Assembly (NCBI GenBank): GCA_029379385.1
Contig: CM055617.1
Location: forward strand, 1,550,001-1,614,000
Length of the DNA: 64,000 nucleotides
Direction: 5' to 3'
From: Quillaja saponaria
Taxonomy: Eukaryota; Streptophyta; Magnoliopsida; Fabales; Quillajaceae
In this document: positions 50,251-60,201 of the stretch, in pieces
Layout of the letters: the number at the start of each line of letters is the position of its first letter
How positions within the stretch are numbered: the first letter of the stretch is position 1
Notes under the pieces: model-generated
Database searches by the model: none
The model's input: the letters and a program-made list of their open reading frames with translations, nothing else
What the model was told of the DNA's origin: nothing
Position numbers and translations under genes: made by a program

Positions 50251-52136
50251 CATATTCATGGCCCTTGCTATGGTGCGATTGCTCTGGTGCGATTGTCCAT
50301 GCGAAACCAACACGCATGCGCGTGTTGGTGCAAAAGCTAGGCCCTGCAATGTTTTGGGGACAAACTATGAAAATCGTAAACGCTAGCAGACTGACATTAA
50401 CCATGACTTTCTACAATTTATTACCATTTCACTTTAAATTTGGCCATTCTGTTATGAGCAATACCCGGTAGCAAGCCTTTTCTACCGATTTCAGACATTA
50501 AAATTCTGATGAGTCATGAATCATCTCCATCATCCCCTATCATTCCCCATCATTTCCATCATCTTCTCCCATTATATATCTAGGACATAGCCCTCTCCCA
50601 TGGAGAATGAAACGGCTGGAGAGTCCCTGGAGAGGGACCAAACGCCACCACTTCACTCCCCAAGGGACTGTTCACCCCTCAAGTTTAATGGATAAAAAAT
50701 TGTTGCTTTTTCATTTTAAGGATTAATTTTGCTTTTGGTTCTTCTAGTATTAATATATTTCAATTGAAATTAAACACAGCACGGACTTGTACTAGAAACA
50801 AATACTTTTTTTATAAAATACAATTAATTACAAAAAATATATTGAACATGCCCATATGTGTGTGGGGGTGGCTAATATACATATACTAGTGAGAGGCACG
50901 TTCTTATATATATACTAAATGATTTATTTATTTTAAATATAAAGCAATAATTTTAAGTTTTTTAGTCCTATTAAAAAATAATAATAATAAGTTAGTGTGT
51001 GACTGAGAGTAAAGTAGGTAGTTATTAAGAATTTTTTTTTTTAATTTTCTAATTAACTTAAGTTAATAAAAAAATATTTAATTTTATGTAAGTGGATAGG
51101 ATAATGAGAGGTTACTAAGAGAAAAAAAATAAGTTTTACATTTTTTTTAATTTAAATAAATTAATTTATACTTATTCTAAAATATATAATATACTTTTAA
51201 TTATACAGGTGCACAATTTTCCATCATCTATTTCAAACTATAAATTATAATTGTTTTTCAGCTCCATTGTCCTACCCTCACATAAATTAAATATTTTTTA
51301 CTAAAATTAATTAAAAATATTTAAAAATAACATATTAATAGTTACCCAATTCACTCTCACTCACACACTAATTCATTTTTCTCATTTTTTATATTTTAAA
51401 AGCCCATGTGTGTGTATATACGCACATTTCAATATATATTTTACTTTACTTTAATTTTTTTAATTAATTCAATTTAATAAAAAAAGAAATATTTGTTTAT
51501 TGTACAAGCTGTTTGTATTTGAAATTAAATTTGATAAAAATAAAAATAAAAATTTGATTAATTAATTGTAGAAAATTTATATAAATAACTTATAAACTAA
51601 ATTAATTGAGTTAGTTGAAGAAAAAAAAAACTAATATTGTTCAAATTAAAATTAAGGGATTCAATTGAAATATTAAAATACTAGAATAACGAAAAGCAAA
51701 ATTAATCCTTGAAATGAAAAGGCAACAATTCCTTATCCTTTAAATTTGAGGGGTGAAGAGTCCCTTCGAGAATGAAACGATGGCGTTTGGTCCCACTCTC
51801 GAAACTCTTCCAGCCGTTTCACTCTCCATAGTATCCCAATTCATTCTTTAACGAGGGCTATGTCCGAGATATATAATGGGAGAAGATGGTGGAGATGATT
51901 CATGACTCATCAGAATTTCAGTGTCTGAAACCGGTAGAAAAGGCTTGCTACTAGATATTGCTCATAACGGAATGGCTAAATTTTAAAGTGAAATGGTAAT
52001 AAAGTGTAGAAAGTCATGATCAATTTCAGTCTGTTACCATTTATGATTTTCAGAGTTTGTAAGCAAAAAATTGCAAGGCCTTTCGCACGGATATTTGCAC
52101 CAGAGCCATCGCACCATAGCAAGGCCCCATATTCAT
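50251..52136. mobile_element. Non-autonomous Mutator-like element (MULE), nearly full-length palindrome, with 9-bp TSD
   Basis: CATATTCAT occurs at 50251-50259 and 52128-52136 as a perfect 9-bp target duplication. The element (50260-52127, about 1868 bp) begins GGCCCTTGCTATGGTGCGAT and ends in the near-perfect reverse complement. The inverted arms match strongly over the outer 500-550 bp. Weaker matching continues almost to the middle near 51190; for example TTAGTGTGTGACTGAGAGT at about 50991 pairs with the complement of the region near 51360. No transposase frame is present. Long terminal inverted repeats plus 9-bp TSD are diagnostic of Mutator-like elements. The TSD is intact while the arms differ at many sites, so the insertion is not very recent or was already diverged when it moved. 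Confidence 0.88.
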
Positions 52137-53773
52137 ATCTATGGCTTCCTCTTCTGTAAGTTCAGACTCAGTCACCACATCTATCAGGCCTATACTTTTT
52201 GATTTTTCATTTGCTTTTGATTACGAATTCAAAACTTTCAGCTTTTCCTTCATCATGGATTTGATAATTATTTGGGTTTAGAAATCTACAAGTGCTTTTA
52301 AATATTTACATGTTGTTTCATCGTGAAACCAATTTGATTTTAAATATCTTCAATCGGCCTCACATTATCTATGTATGAAAGTTTTATTTTAGATCAATAC
52401 GATAAAAAAAAATAATTATTTAAAACCTCATACATTACGAATAATTTAATGAGTGAATATTTAAATTTATTACTATTTATCAAGTTTTAAACATTGTCTA
52501 GAACATAAGATCTACACATGTAACTTTTAACTTCCTTTGTTGAATTTCCCTCAAAATAATTGGATTTAGGTAACGGCAAATCAATGATTAACTTTATATT
52601 AAAAACTAATTACAGTAAAATTAAGATATGAACCAAGTGAATGTGACTCTAATCCAAGCCAATATATAATTTACAGAACCATAATTAATTAGCAAAAAAT
52701 ATATAATTGTTTATATATTTAACATTTTCTCTTATATATTTGGTCTAATAACACATAAATTTTAAACATGAGTTATTATATATATATATATATATAGTAT
52801 ATATATATTATAAAACTCTTAAGATATTTTACGTACTCTTATGATAAACCATCATTTCATTTAAAAATTTAAAATTGATAATAAACTTCCATTTTATGTC
52901 AACTTAAATCTCCAACAAAATCAGTAATATCTATGATGAAAGATTCATATACAATTGATTTTATTTGTTAATACTTAGTAATGTTTAAGTTATAGACTCA
53001 GATATATGCCAATACTGAAAATTGCTTTTTTTCTTTTTAATTTTTTGAGAGTATAATAAATATTAACGAAGGATATCGTCTGGAATAAACTATTTATATC
53101 CACTTTCTACAGTGCCAGGTGTATATGAAGCTTAATTAATGAAACAGAGAGATGGAAATATATAGCTACAGCTCATGCAATTTGATTGCTACCCATTTTA
53201 AGTAATCACTAGCTCTTAAAATAATATTCCACTCAAGTGCTTAGCAAACTAATGTGATTAACAATTAAAAATAATACATATCACCATTTATATAATATAA
53301 TATGATCAACACATTTTCTTTACAATTGTTTCTAGTTTAACTCAATAATTTTAGAGAATAACATTAGTTGTCAGTATAGTACTTCTGCATAAAAAAATAT
53401 TCATAATATATATATATATATATAATATGTTTTATTTCTAGCAAAATATCTAAACAAAATTATATCGAATATTTCTCACCTAATAAATTAAAAATATATA
53501 TATATAATAAATGTTTAGATGTTCTTCTCTAGTTATAAATTTCGAGTTGTCATAATTACTTGAATCGAATATAACTAATACATTGTTGATACGAATAGAA
53601 GAGCAAAAAAAGCTTCTCAGCTACATATTCTCTTCCAATTTTTTTTAAGAAATTAAAAAAAGCTATGCATAAGTCAAGCATGGCTCAAAAATGGAGATTA
53701 ATTGTTAAATTAATTAATTAATTAATTAATTAATTAATTAATCAACAACTAATGAACTCCATGGTAGTGAAAA
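52137..53773. other. AT-rich intergenic DNA with microsatellites
   Basis: It starts with a short open frame (52141, MASSSVSSDSVTTS) containing a perfect GTAAGT donor, possibly a relic first exon. The rest is AT-rich, with TA runs near 52775 and 53408 and an (ATTA)n run at 53706-53742. No gene is supported. Confidence 0.5.
53706..53742. repeat. (TTAA)n microsatellite
   Basis: About nine perfect tetranucleotide units, immediately downstream of the 3' end of the MIZ1-like gene. Confidence 0.9.
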
Positions 53774-54502
53774 TTAAGGTGAGCTTGATCGAAAAAAGAA
53801 AATACTTAGCTCTTGTCCAATGTTACCCTCAGGATCATTCAAATGAAAGGATTGAGAATTAGCAGATCCAGAAACCCTTTGAAAACGAGCTCTAAGGTAC
53901 ATAAGCTGTACTTCATGATCATCCTCTTTATTATTCAATTCCTTCCCATTTATACTACCTGCACCTACAATAACAGAATCCATCACCCTCAATGCTTCCA
54001 AATCTGATTTTGAAGCCCTGCGTTTAATTGCATATCCAACTTTTCTTCCATTGCAATACATAGCCCACACTGGCGTGGACAAAAGGTTTGAAGAAATGTT
54101 ACTGTACCCAATTCCTGGACATGGACTAGTACTGGCACTTTCTAGGACAATTCTTAAACTTCCTCCTTGCATTTCTTTGGCTAGAGTAGTTGTAGAGACT
54201 GCTAGCTCAAGGAGGAGAATTGGGTCGGTGGATTTCGAGTTTGTTTGGATACAGAAACTTACCTTTCCATGGCGATATCCAAATATAGTGCCGGTCAGAG
54301 TGGTGGCCATGGTGGTTTGTGGTGGTACATGGTAGTTTTGGGGGCACTTTTCTTGGTTGTCTTCTATCAATGTTCGGTTGCAGGTTGGGATAAGGAGTTC
54401 CATAAGAGCACGTAGCAACCGCCATGACCGGACTTGTTTCTGGCAATCTACTGCGGTGACACTGCTAGTTAAGTTGGTGGCACCAACAATGGGGTAGGCC
54501 AT
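53774..54502 (-). CDS. MIZU-KUSSEI 1-like protein (DUF617)
   Basis: Intronless, 242 residues, starting at the first ATG. The N-terminal 75 residues are variable, with a short basic patch. From about residue 85 the conserved DUF617 domain reads TLTGTIFGYRHGKVSFCIQT, LLLELAVSTTTLAKEMQGGS, then CNGRKVGYAIKR and a C-terminal YLRARFQRVSGS..SQSFHL block. The family founder MIZ1 is required for root hydrotropism in Arabidopsis and associates with the ER surface; most other DUF617 members have no assigned role. MIZ1 itself is a little longer than this protein, so a paralogue of unknown function is likely. No signal peptide or membrane helix is visible. The frame is intact to the stop. Confidence 0.9.
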   Translation of the reverse strand: MAYPIVGATNLTSSVTAVDCQKQVRSWRLLRALMELLIPTCNRTLIEDNQEKCPQNYHVPPQTTMATTLTGTIFGYRHGKVSFCIQTNSKSTDPILLLELAVSTTTLAKEMQGGSLRIVLESASTSPCPGIGYSNISSNLLSTPVWAMYCNGRKVGYAIKRRASKSDLEALRVMDSVIVGAGSINGKELNNKEDDHEVQLMYLRARFQRVSGSANSQSFHLNDPEGNIGQELSIFFFRSSSP

Positions 54503-54560
54503 GATGTATATATGAATCTTGTTGAGCTAATTTTGGCAAGGTCTTGCAGGCTACCTAGGG

Positions 54561-54570
54561 GTTTAAATAG
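54561..54570 (-). promoter_or_regulatory. TATA-like element of the MIZ1-like gene
   Basis: The minus strand reads CTATTTAAAC about 60 bp upstream of the start codon, which suits a short 5' leader of about 30 bp. Position and sequence only. Confidence 0.5.
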
Positions 54571-54579
54571 TGAAGCATG

Positions 54580-57143
54580 ATGCGACATTATTCACCTTGT
54601 TTATTGTTATTGTATAATATAAATTCGATAAGAGTAAAATTCACAGGAAATACTTATAAATTATGAGTTAGAGTCATTCATAAATACACTAACAAAATAT
54701 CAATATAAATTTTATTTTCTATAAATTAAAATGTTGAATGTCACTAGCTAGACCAATTAATCATTAGCCTAATTAATATTGGATTTTACATAATATACTA
54801 GTGTTGTGAGCTCAAATTTTGGAATCTTGAACAAGAACTCTTTCCTCCATTGCAGAAAATTTGTGTGGCTTAAAAGAGAAGACCCACGTAATAAGAACTA
54901 GATTTTATTTCCATGTCTTATTATTTAGTATTTATCAATTGTTTAATACCATGCGAGATAATCATTGGGTGCAAAAGTGTAGAAGCCAAGAATTGTGGTT
55001 GGTTTGAGCTTTCTAGCCTGGTGTGTTACACACCGTGTGTTCCACTCATGTCTTGGCCTTTTTTGTTTTCCATGTGTTCATTTCATGAAAATGACACCAG
55101 GAAAAAAAAAATTTATACTTTATTATTTTCTCTCTCTTTCGAAAATACGAATCATGATTCTTAAGTTTTAAAATATTGAATGTTGTAAGATACAAATATT
55201 TTGTGCACATAATTATATCTTATTATTTAAGAAAATAAAACCTAATTTATGAACGTTAATCACTTGGTGAATATCTAGGAAATACGCATTTTGTTATTTA
55301 ACAATAAGTTCCAAATATATTTTGACAGATCAATAAATATTGATTGATAATAATTTATTGGTGCTATTTCACTTTTGGATTTCCTCCCCTCTTTTTTCTG
55401 CAACTTAATTAAAAATTGTAGAATTTGTTTTAGGGCTATTTTAGGAAATGCACAAAGAAAGGGGGGGACCAAGACAAAACAAGATGTGCCAGTGGTTCTC
55501 ATTGTCGGGGTCTATGGTGGCAAATGCCACCACTAGCCAGCCCATTGCACTTCTTTTTATGTATGATGTATTATGTTGGGTATCAAATTGAGTAATAAAA
55601 TGAGATAATTTTTTATTTTTTTTTCTTTTCTGGAATCTTTGGTTAGCTGTACATATATCATTTATAACTTAAAAATATTTGACATACCAATTAATAGGAT
55701 CAAGATACAATATGTGTATTATTTTTTTTTTAGTAATTTATGAATCATTTTATACACACTTTAGTTAATTTGATCAAATTTAATCATTTTTACAAAAAAA
55801 AATTATAAAATTTTTACTTATTACAATTTTTCTGTAAAATTGTAAACCTTAAAGTCGATATATATATTTAAATGCCTAAGCAAAATACTATGGGAAGCTC
55901 ATGGGACCTTCTATTATTCAGCTGTTATTGTTTTCCTTTTCTAAGTAGTAGTTGTCGAAGGTTTTTTGAGGTTAAGCTAGAAAAATTGTCAATCTTGAGT
56001 TTTATAGACAATTTAAACATAACCGTAAACACTAAAAATAAATAAATGCAAATTCAGTTTCATTAAAATTGTGTTGTTAATTCTACTGAGTAAGTAAGAT
56101 ACTTAAGTTGAAAAAATGAAGATCTAAATTCAAACATCAATACGAGATAATTTTAAAAATATAAATTCATAAAATTAAGGATAGACATGAATTTTCTATA
56201 AAAAAGGATACCGAAAATCGTTAAGTAATAAACAAGAGAACAAAGTTAAATTCAGTTTCTTATAATTGTAATAAACGTCATGCATACTTTATTGTGTTTT
56301 TTAGTTAAGCCGTTTCACAGTTAGACTCCTCCAGTTTAGTTTTGCAATTGCAAGCCCATGGTTTTGCTAAAACCCATCAAAATTCTTATCCTTTCTAAAC
56401 AATAAACAATAAACTAGATGATCGTATGGTACATTATATATAAATAATATGATAATATATAATTATAAATTAAATCTTATATAATATTTGACAACAACAA
56501 AATAATATAGATTTATATTTTTTATTATTCTTATATCATATCTAAGAGTATAAAACTATATAATAATATATTATATAATTGATGCACCAAAGGAGCCATT
56601 AAGTTAATCAATTCTCAACCTCAATCAAGTATTAGTAATTTTCAACTACTCACCATCCATTGAGATAAGGATATAGGTCTTTATCCATCCAAACCCTAGA
56701 ACTAGAATGTGGAAAGAAGTAGCTAGCCTCTCCTCCTAATAAAACCTCAATTTTATTATTATTGTTTAAAAAAATTCTATACTACTTTCTCATAAGCTTT
56801 CACTCCAAGTAAAAATAAAATAAAATTTGATCTTCTATTCTTTGATGACATTAAAAATATCAATTAGACTAATTGATATATTTTATTTCTTTTTCATTTT
56901 AATTAATATCAGTATCCATAAGATTTGTATTGCGTACAGTGCAAGATAGCGTATTGCAATTAATACAGCCGTCACCAGCCGTTACTGATTTTGCACACGG
57001 TCTTGAGTCTTGCTATACTACTGATTATGTCACCACCTTTGCCATTACAAGTGATCCATAACTCCTCCATCTTCCATTGCTACATATTTCAGAGCTTCAA
57101 TCAAATTATTCATTTTTTTCTTTCTAAATTTACTAATATACTC
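54580..57143. other. Intergenic region between MIZ1-like (-) and ATL (+)
   Basis: AT-rich, with a third copy of the Tourist-like MITE near 56417-56597. The last few hundred bases should contain the ATL promoter. No further gene is supported. Confidence 0.5.
56417..56597. mobile_element. Tourist-like MITE, dispersed third copy (degraded)
   Basis: About 181 bp. The left end GATGATCGTATGGTACATTAT and the reverse complement of the right end (GGCTCCTTTGGTGCATCAAT) are related inverted repeats. The interior motifs (ATAATATGATAATAT, TATAATATTTGACAACAAC, AATATAGATTTATATTTTTT) align in order with the copies at 2272 and 2669. Ends are eroded and no clear target duplication remains. Confidence 0.6.
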
Positions 57144-57974
57144 ATGAAAAATTCTAAATTGTTCAATTTCGTCCAACTCACTTGGCCCCGCCTGCTCTTC
57201 CTCATTCTGACGCCGCTCCACCATTTCGTCCACGCACAATCAGGTACAGAATCAACCACTCGCTATGGCATGGATCACGGTGTCAGTCCTTCGATCTCTA
57301 TTACGTTCGTCGCGCTCTTTTCCGCCTTCTTACTCATGGGCTTCTTCGCAATCTACCTCCGCCATTGCGCCAACTCGTACATCACTGACGGAGAACCATC
57401 CAGAGCCGCCGCCAATAGGTCACTGTGCCGTGGTGTGGATCCGGATGTCGTCGACACTTATCCTATCATCGTATACTCGACGATCAAAGAATTCAAAATC
57501 GGCAAAGGATCTCTCGAATGCGCTGTGTGTTTGAACGAGTTCCGAGACTATGAGACGCTCCGATTGTTACCAAAATGCGATCACGTGTTCCATTCTGTTT
57601 GCATCGACACGTGGCTAGGTTCTCACGTGACTTGTCCGGTTTGCCGTACTAAGCTCACCGAATCGGATCCCCAGAATTCTGTTAATTATAGATCGGAAAT
57701 CGGTGACGTTGAGCAACCACAAACTGTGATTGACGTAAATGAAGGTCAAGAACCGTCGGTTGAAACTACTGCAAAACAGAACCGTCCATCTAAGTCTCGA
57801 ACTTTGGGGAGGTTTTCGAGGTCGCATTCGACGGGTCACTCACTGGTTCAACCCGGGGAGAACCTGGAGAGGTACACTTTGAGGTTGCCGGAGGAGGTGA
57901 GGAAGCTGATTACTGTAAATCATGGGAAACTCCGGCGTTCAGCAAGCTACGACGTCGTTTTGCCGACAATATAG
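57144..57974 (+). CDS. RING-H2 finger protein of the ATL family (ATL6/ATL31-like)
   Basis: Intronless, 276 residues from this ATG. An in-frame ATG lies 153 bp upstream (56991), but starting here places a signal peptide ([16 protein letters not shown]) at the N-terminus, as in ATL6/31. A transmembrane helix spans about 51-72. The conserved pre-RING segment reads [15 protein letters not shown]. The RING-H2 domain has C126, C129, C145, H147, H150, C153, C164 and C167 with standard ATL spacing. The C-terminal motif [14 protein letters not shown] is typical of the ATL6/31 branch. In Arabidopsis that branch ubiquitinates 14-3-3 proteins in carbon/nitrogen signalling and is induced by elicitors; whether this shorter member shares the role is inference. 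Clearly a different ATL branch from the gene at 35725. Confidence 0.92.
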   Translation: MKNSKLFNFVQLTWPRLLFLILTPLHHFVHAQSGTESTTRYGMDHGVSPSISITFVALFSAFLLMGFFAIYLRHCANSYITDGEPSRAAANRSLCRGVDPDVVDTYPIIVYSTIKEFKIGKGSLECAVCLNEFRDYETLRLLPKCDHVFHSVCIDTWLGSHVTCPVCRTKLTESDPQNSVNYRSEIGDVEQPQTVIDVNEGQEPSVETTAKQNRPSKSRTLGRFSRSHSTGHSLVQPGENLERYTLRLPEEVRKLITVNHGKLRRSASYDVVLPTI

Positions 57975-59175
57975 AATGAAAAAAAGAGGGTATTTTAGGA
58001 ATAGCGATGCAGAGCGTGGTAGAGGTAAGAAACATAATATGAACCGCCAGGCTGGACCAAACCTTCTTGATGTCTAGGTATGACTGCAGTCAGCTGAGTG
58101 AACAATTTCATCTTCACCAATTTTTTAATGTCGTTCAAAAATTAAGAATAGTAGAGTTTCGTCGATCTTCATATTCTTCTTTGAAGAAATTAGACAACCA
58201 ATAAATAAATAAAAACAACTTCCATTATTAGTTTAACATCATCGGATGGACAAGTGTAATATATAGATGGTGATTTTTTTTATTTTTTTTTTGTAAGAAA
58301 ATAGATAGTGATGCGAGTTGCTTTATCTTACACAAATGAAATGTCAAAGGACCCATTTCCAGTTAGGTTAACTTCTTTGGTTCTTATATTATTATCATAT
58401 TAATGCCATTAGTTGATTAAATTAGACTATCTCATTGCTTTAAGTTGGCCTGCCATTACTTATTTAATTCACACCACCCCAATGCTTTTTTTTGACATTA
58501 AATAAAATATAGATTAAATTATATAAAAAATTTTGACGGATGTCTAAATGATATTTATTAAGATAAAATTAATATAGTTATTGAAAATTAAATTTTTTTA
58601 CAAGTATTAATTTATATAATAAATATTATTAATTTTTTATTTACAGGAATTAACAAAATTAACAAGTATCATTTGAATACTCATTAGTTAAATTTATTCC
58701 TATAATATTTTTTGATTGATTAAAGAAATATTCATAAAAAATTTATGATTTCAAAATTTCAAACTTCAAAAATTAAAAGCAGAACATTTCTTATTAGTTA
58801 TTAGCCACCCAAATTAACCAAGTCCTAAAAGTTACAATTGAGAGATCTTGAATTGGTAATCATGGGTTAGTTGAAAAAGATAAAGCATGGACTTTTATAA
58901 CCACAAATTTACGATCAAAGACTTGAGAGTTCATCCTAATAATGAATTGATCATGGCCCAATATGAAAACTTTTGGATATAGCATTTACTAGGGTTGCAT
59001 ACCTCATCATGAAACCAGTCGGCGCAGCTCAAAATCACACGCAACTGTAGAATTAGATATAATCAAACCCACCACCAAAACCAGCAATCAGCAGGGGACT
59101 CATCCTGCTCCCTTTCTTTCAGGCTAGCTTCTGCTGCTTGTTTCTGCGGCTTGTTTTGTGGGTTTGTATAATTCC
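57975..59175. other. Intergenic region with a small MITE
   Basis: It holds the 3' UTR of the ATL gene, then AT-rich DNA with the MITE at 58531-58690, then the promoter and leader of the ANTH gene. Confidence 0.5.
58531..58690. mobile_element. Putative small MITE
   Basis: The left end (GATGTCTAAATGATATTTAT) is related to the reverse complement of the right end (GAGTATTCAAATGATACTTG) over about 30 bp, enclosing about 100 bp of AT-rich DNA. Length and structure fit a MITE. I could not define a target duplication, so the superfamily is open. Confidence 0.45.
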
Positions 59176-60201
59176 ATGGGACAGTTAACAAAGATGAGAG
59201 ATCTGATAGGCATAATCAAAGACAAGGCTTCCCAAAGCAAAGCTGCTTTTCTCTCTAAACCCAGTACGTCCCTCCAACTTTCCCTCCTTCGTGCCACCAC
59301 TCATGATCCTTCTGCTCCTCCTAGCCGAAAGCATATCTCTGCCCTCCTCTCCTTCGGAAATAGCTCACGCGCCATCGCCTCCGCCGCTATTGAAGCGCTC
59401 ATGGACAGACTTCAAAGCACGCAGAACTCTGCCGTGGCACTCAAATGCCTTTTAGTTGTCCATCATATCATCAAGTACGGAAGTTTCATACTACAGGACC
59501 AGCTTTCCATTTACCCATCTAATGGCGGCAGAAATTACCTTAACCTCTCTAATTTTCGAGATAATAGCAACCCTATCACTTGGGAGCTCTCTTCGTGGGT
59601 TCGTTGGTACGCGCAATATATCGAACACCTCCTCTGCACTTCACGGGTGTTGGGCTTCTTCCTCGGTTCCTCTTCACGCTCTATAACAGAAGACAAAGAA
59701 GCACGAGAACAAAAGGTTTCGTCTCTATTGAACAACGATTTGCTTAGAGAAACTGATTCCTTGGTGGGTCTGGTGGAAGAAAATTGTAGAAACCCAGATT
59801 CTGTACACGCAAGTGGAAACAAATTAGTGGATGAAATCATTAACTTGGCGAGTGAGGATTGCGTTTCAACGATAACTGAGGTTTCAATCCGAGTCAATGA
59901 ATTCAATGAGAGAATAGGTTCCCTGACTTTCGGAGAAGCAGTAGATTTGGTTTGTAATTTGAAACGGTTGGAGGATTGTAAGAGAGTTGTGTTGGTGGTG
60001 CAAACGAAAAAGAAGCCATCGATGGATGGGTTCTGGGATTTGATTAGGGAAGTGAAGGAAAGAATTGGGATGGAGAAGTTGTACAGAGAAGAGGGTAAGT
60101 TGAGAAAAGAAAGGACAAGCGAGTCAGCTCGGTTTGCTCGGCGAGTTTTGAATCCCGGTGCGTTGGTTCGGTTCCCGTCGGGACGGCTCCTGGGTTTGTG
60201 A
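59176..60201 (+). CDS. ANTH/ENTH-domain clathrin assembly protein (At4g40080-like)
   Basis: Intronless, 341 residues from the first real ATG (MGQLTKMRDLIGIIKDKASQ); the open frame upstream of it begins with a non-ATG codon. The ANTH domain covers about residues 1-270: helix 1 with KDKASQSKAAFL, then LLRATTHDP, then the helical repeats ALMDRLQSTQNSAVALKCLL and WVRWYAQYIEHLLC. ANTH proteins bind phosphoinositides and recruit clathrin to the plasma membrane or endosomes, often retrieving specific SNAREs. Unlike the longer AP180 relatives it has no extended C-terminal tail with repeated DPF/NPF-type motifs; it ends in a short basic segment (FARRVLNP..RFPSGRLLGL). That architecture matches the short PICALM subgroup. 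Cargo unknown. Confidence 0.9.
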   Translation: MGQLTKMRDLIGIIKDKASQSKAAFLSKPSTSLQLSLLRATTHDPSAPPSRKHISALLSFGNSSRAIASAAIEALMDRLQSTQNSAVALKCLLVVHHIIKYGSFILQDQLSIYPSNGGRNYLNLSNFRDNSNPITWELSSWVRWYAQYIEHLLCTSRVLGFFLGSSSRSITEDKEAREQKVSSLLNNDLLRETDSLVGLVEENCRNPDSVHASGNKLVDEIINLASEDCVSTITEVSIRVNEFNERIGSLTFGEAVDLVCNLKRLEDCKRVVLVVQTKKKPSMDGFWDLIREVKERIGMEKLYREEGKLRKERTSESARFARRVLNPGALVRFPSGRLLGL

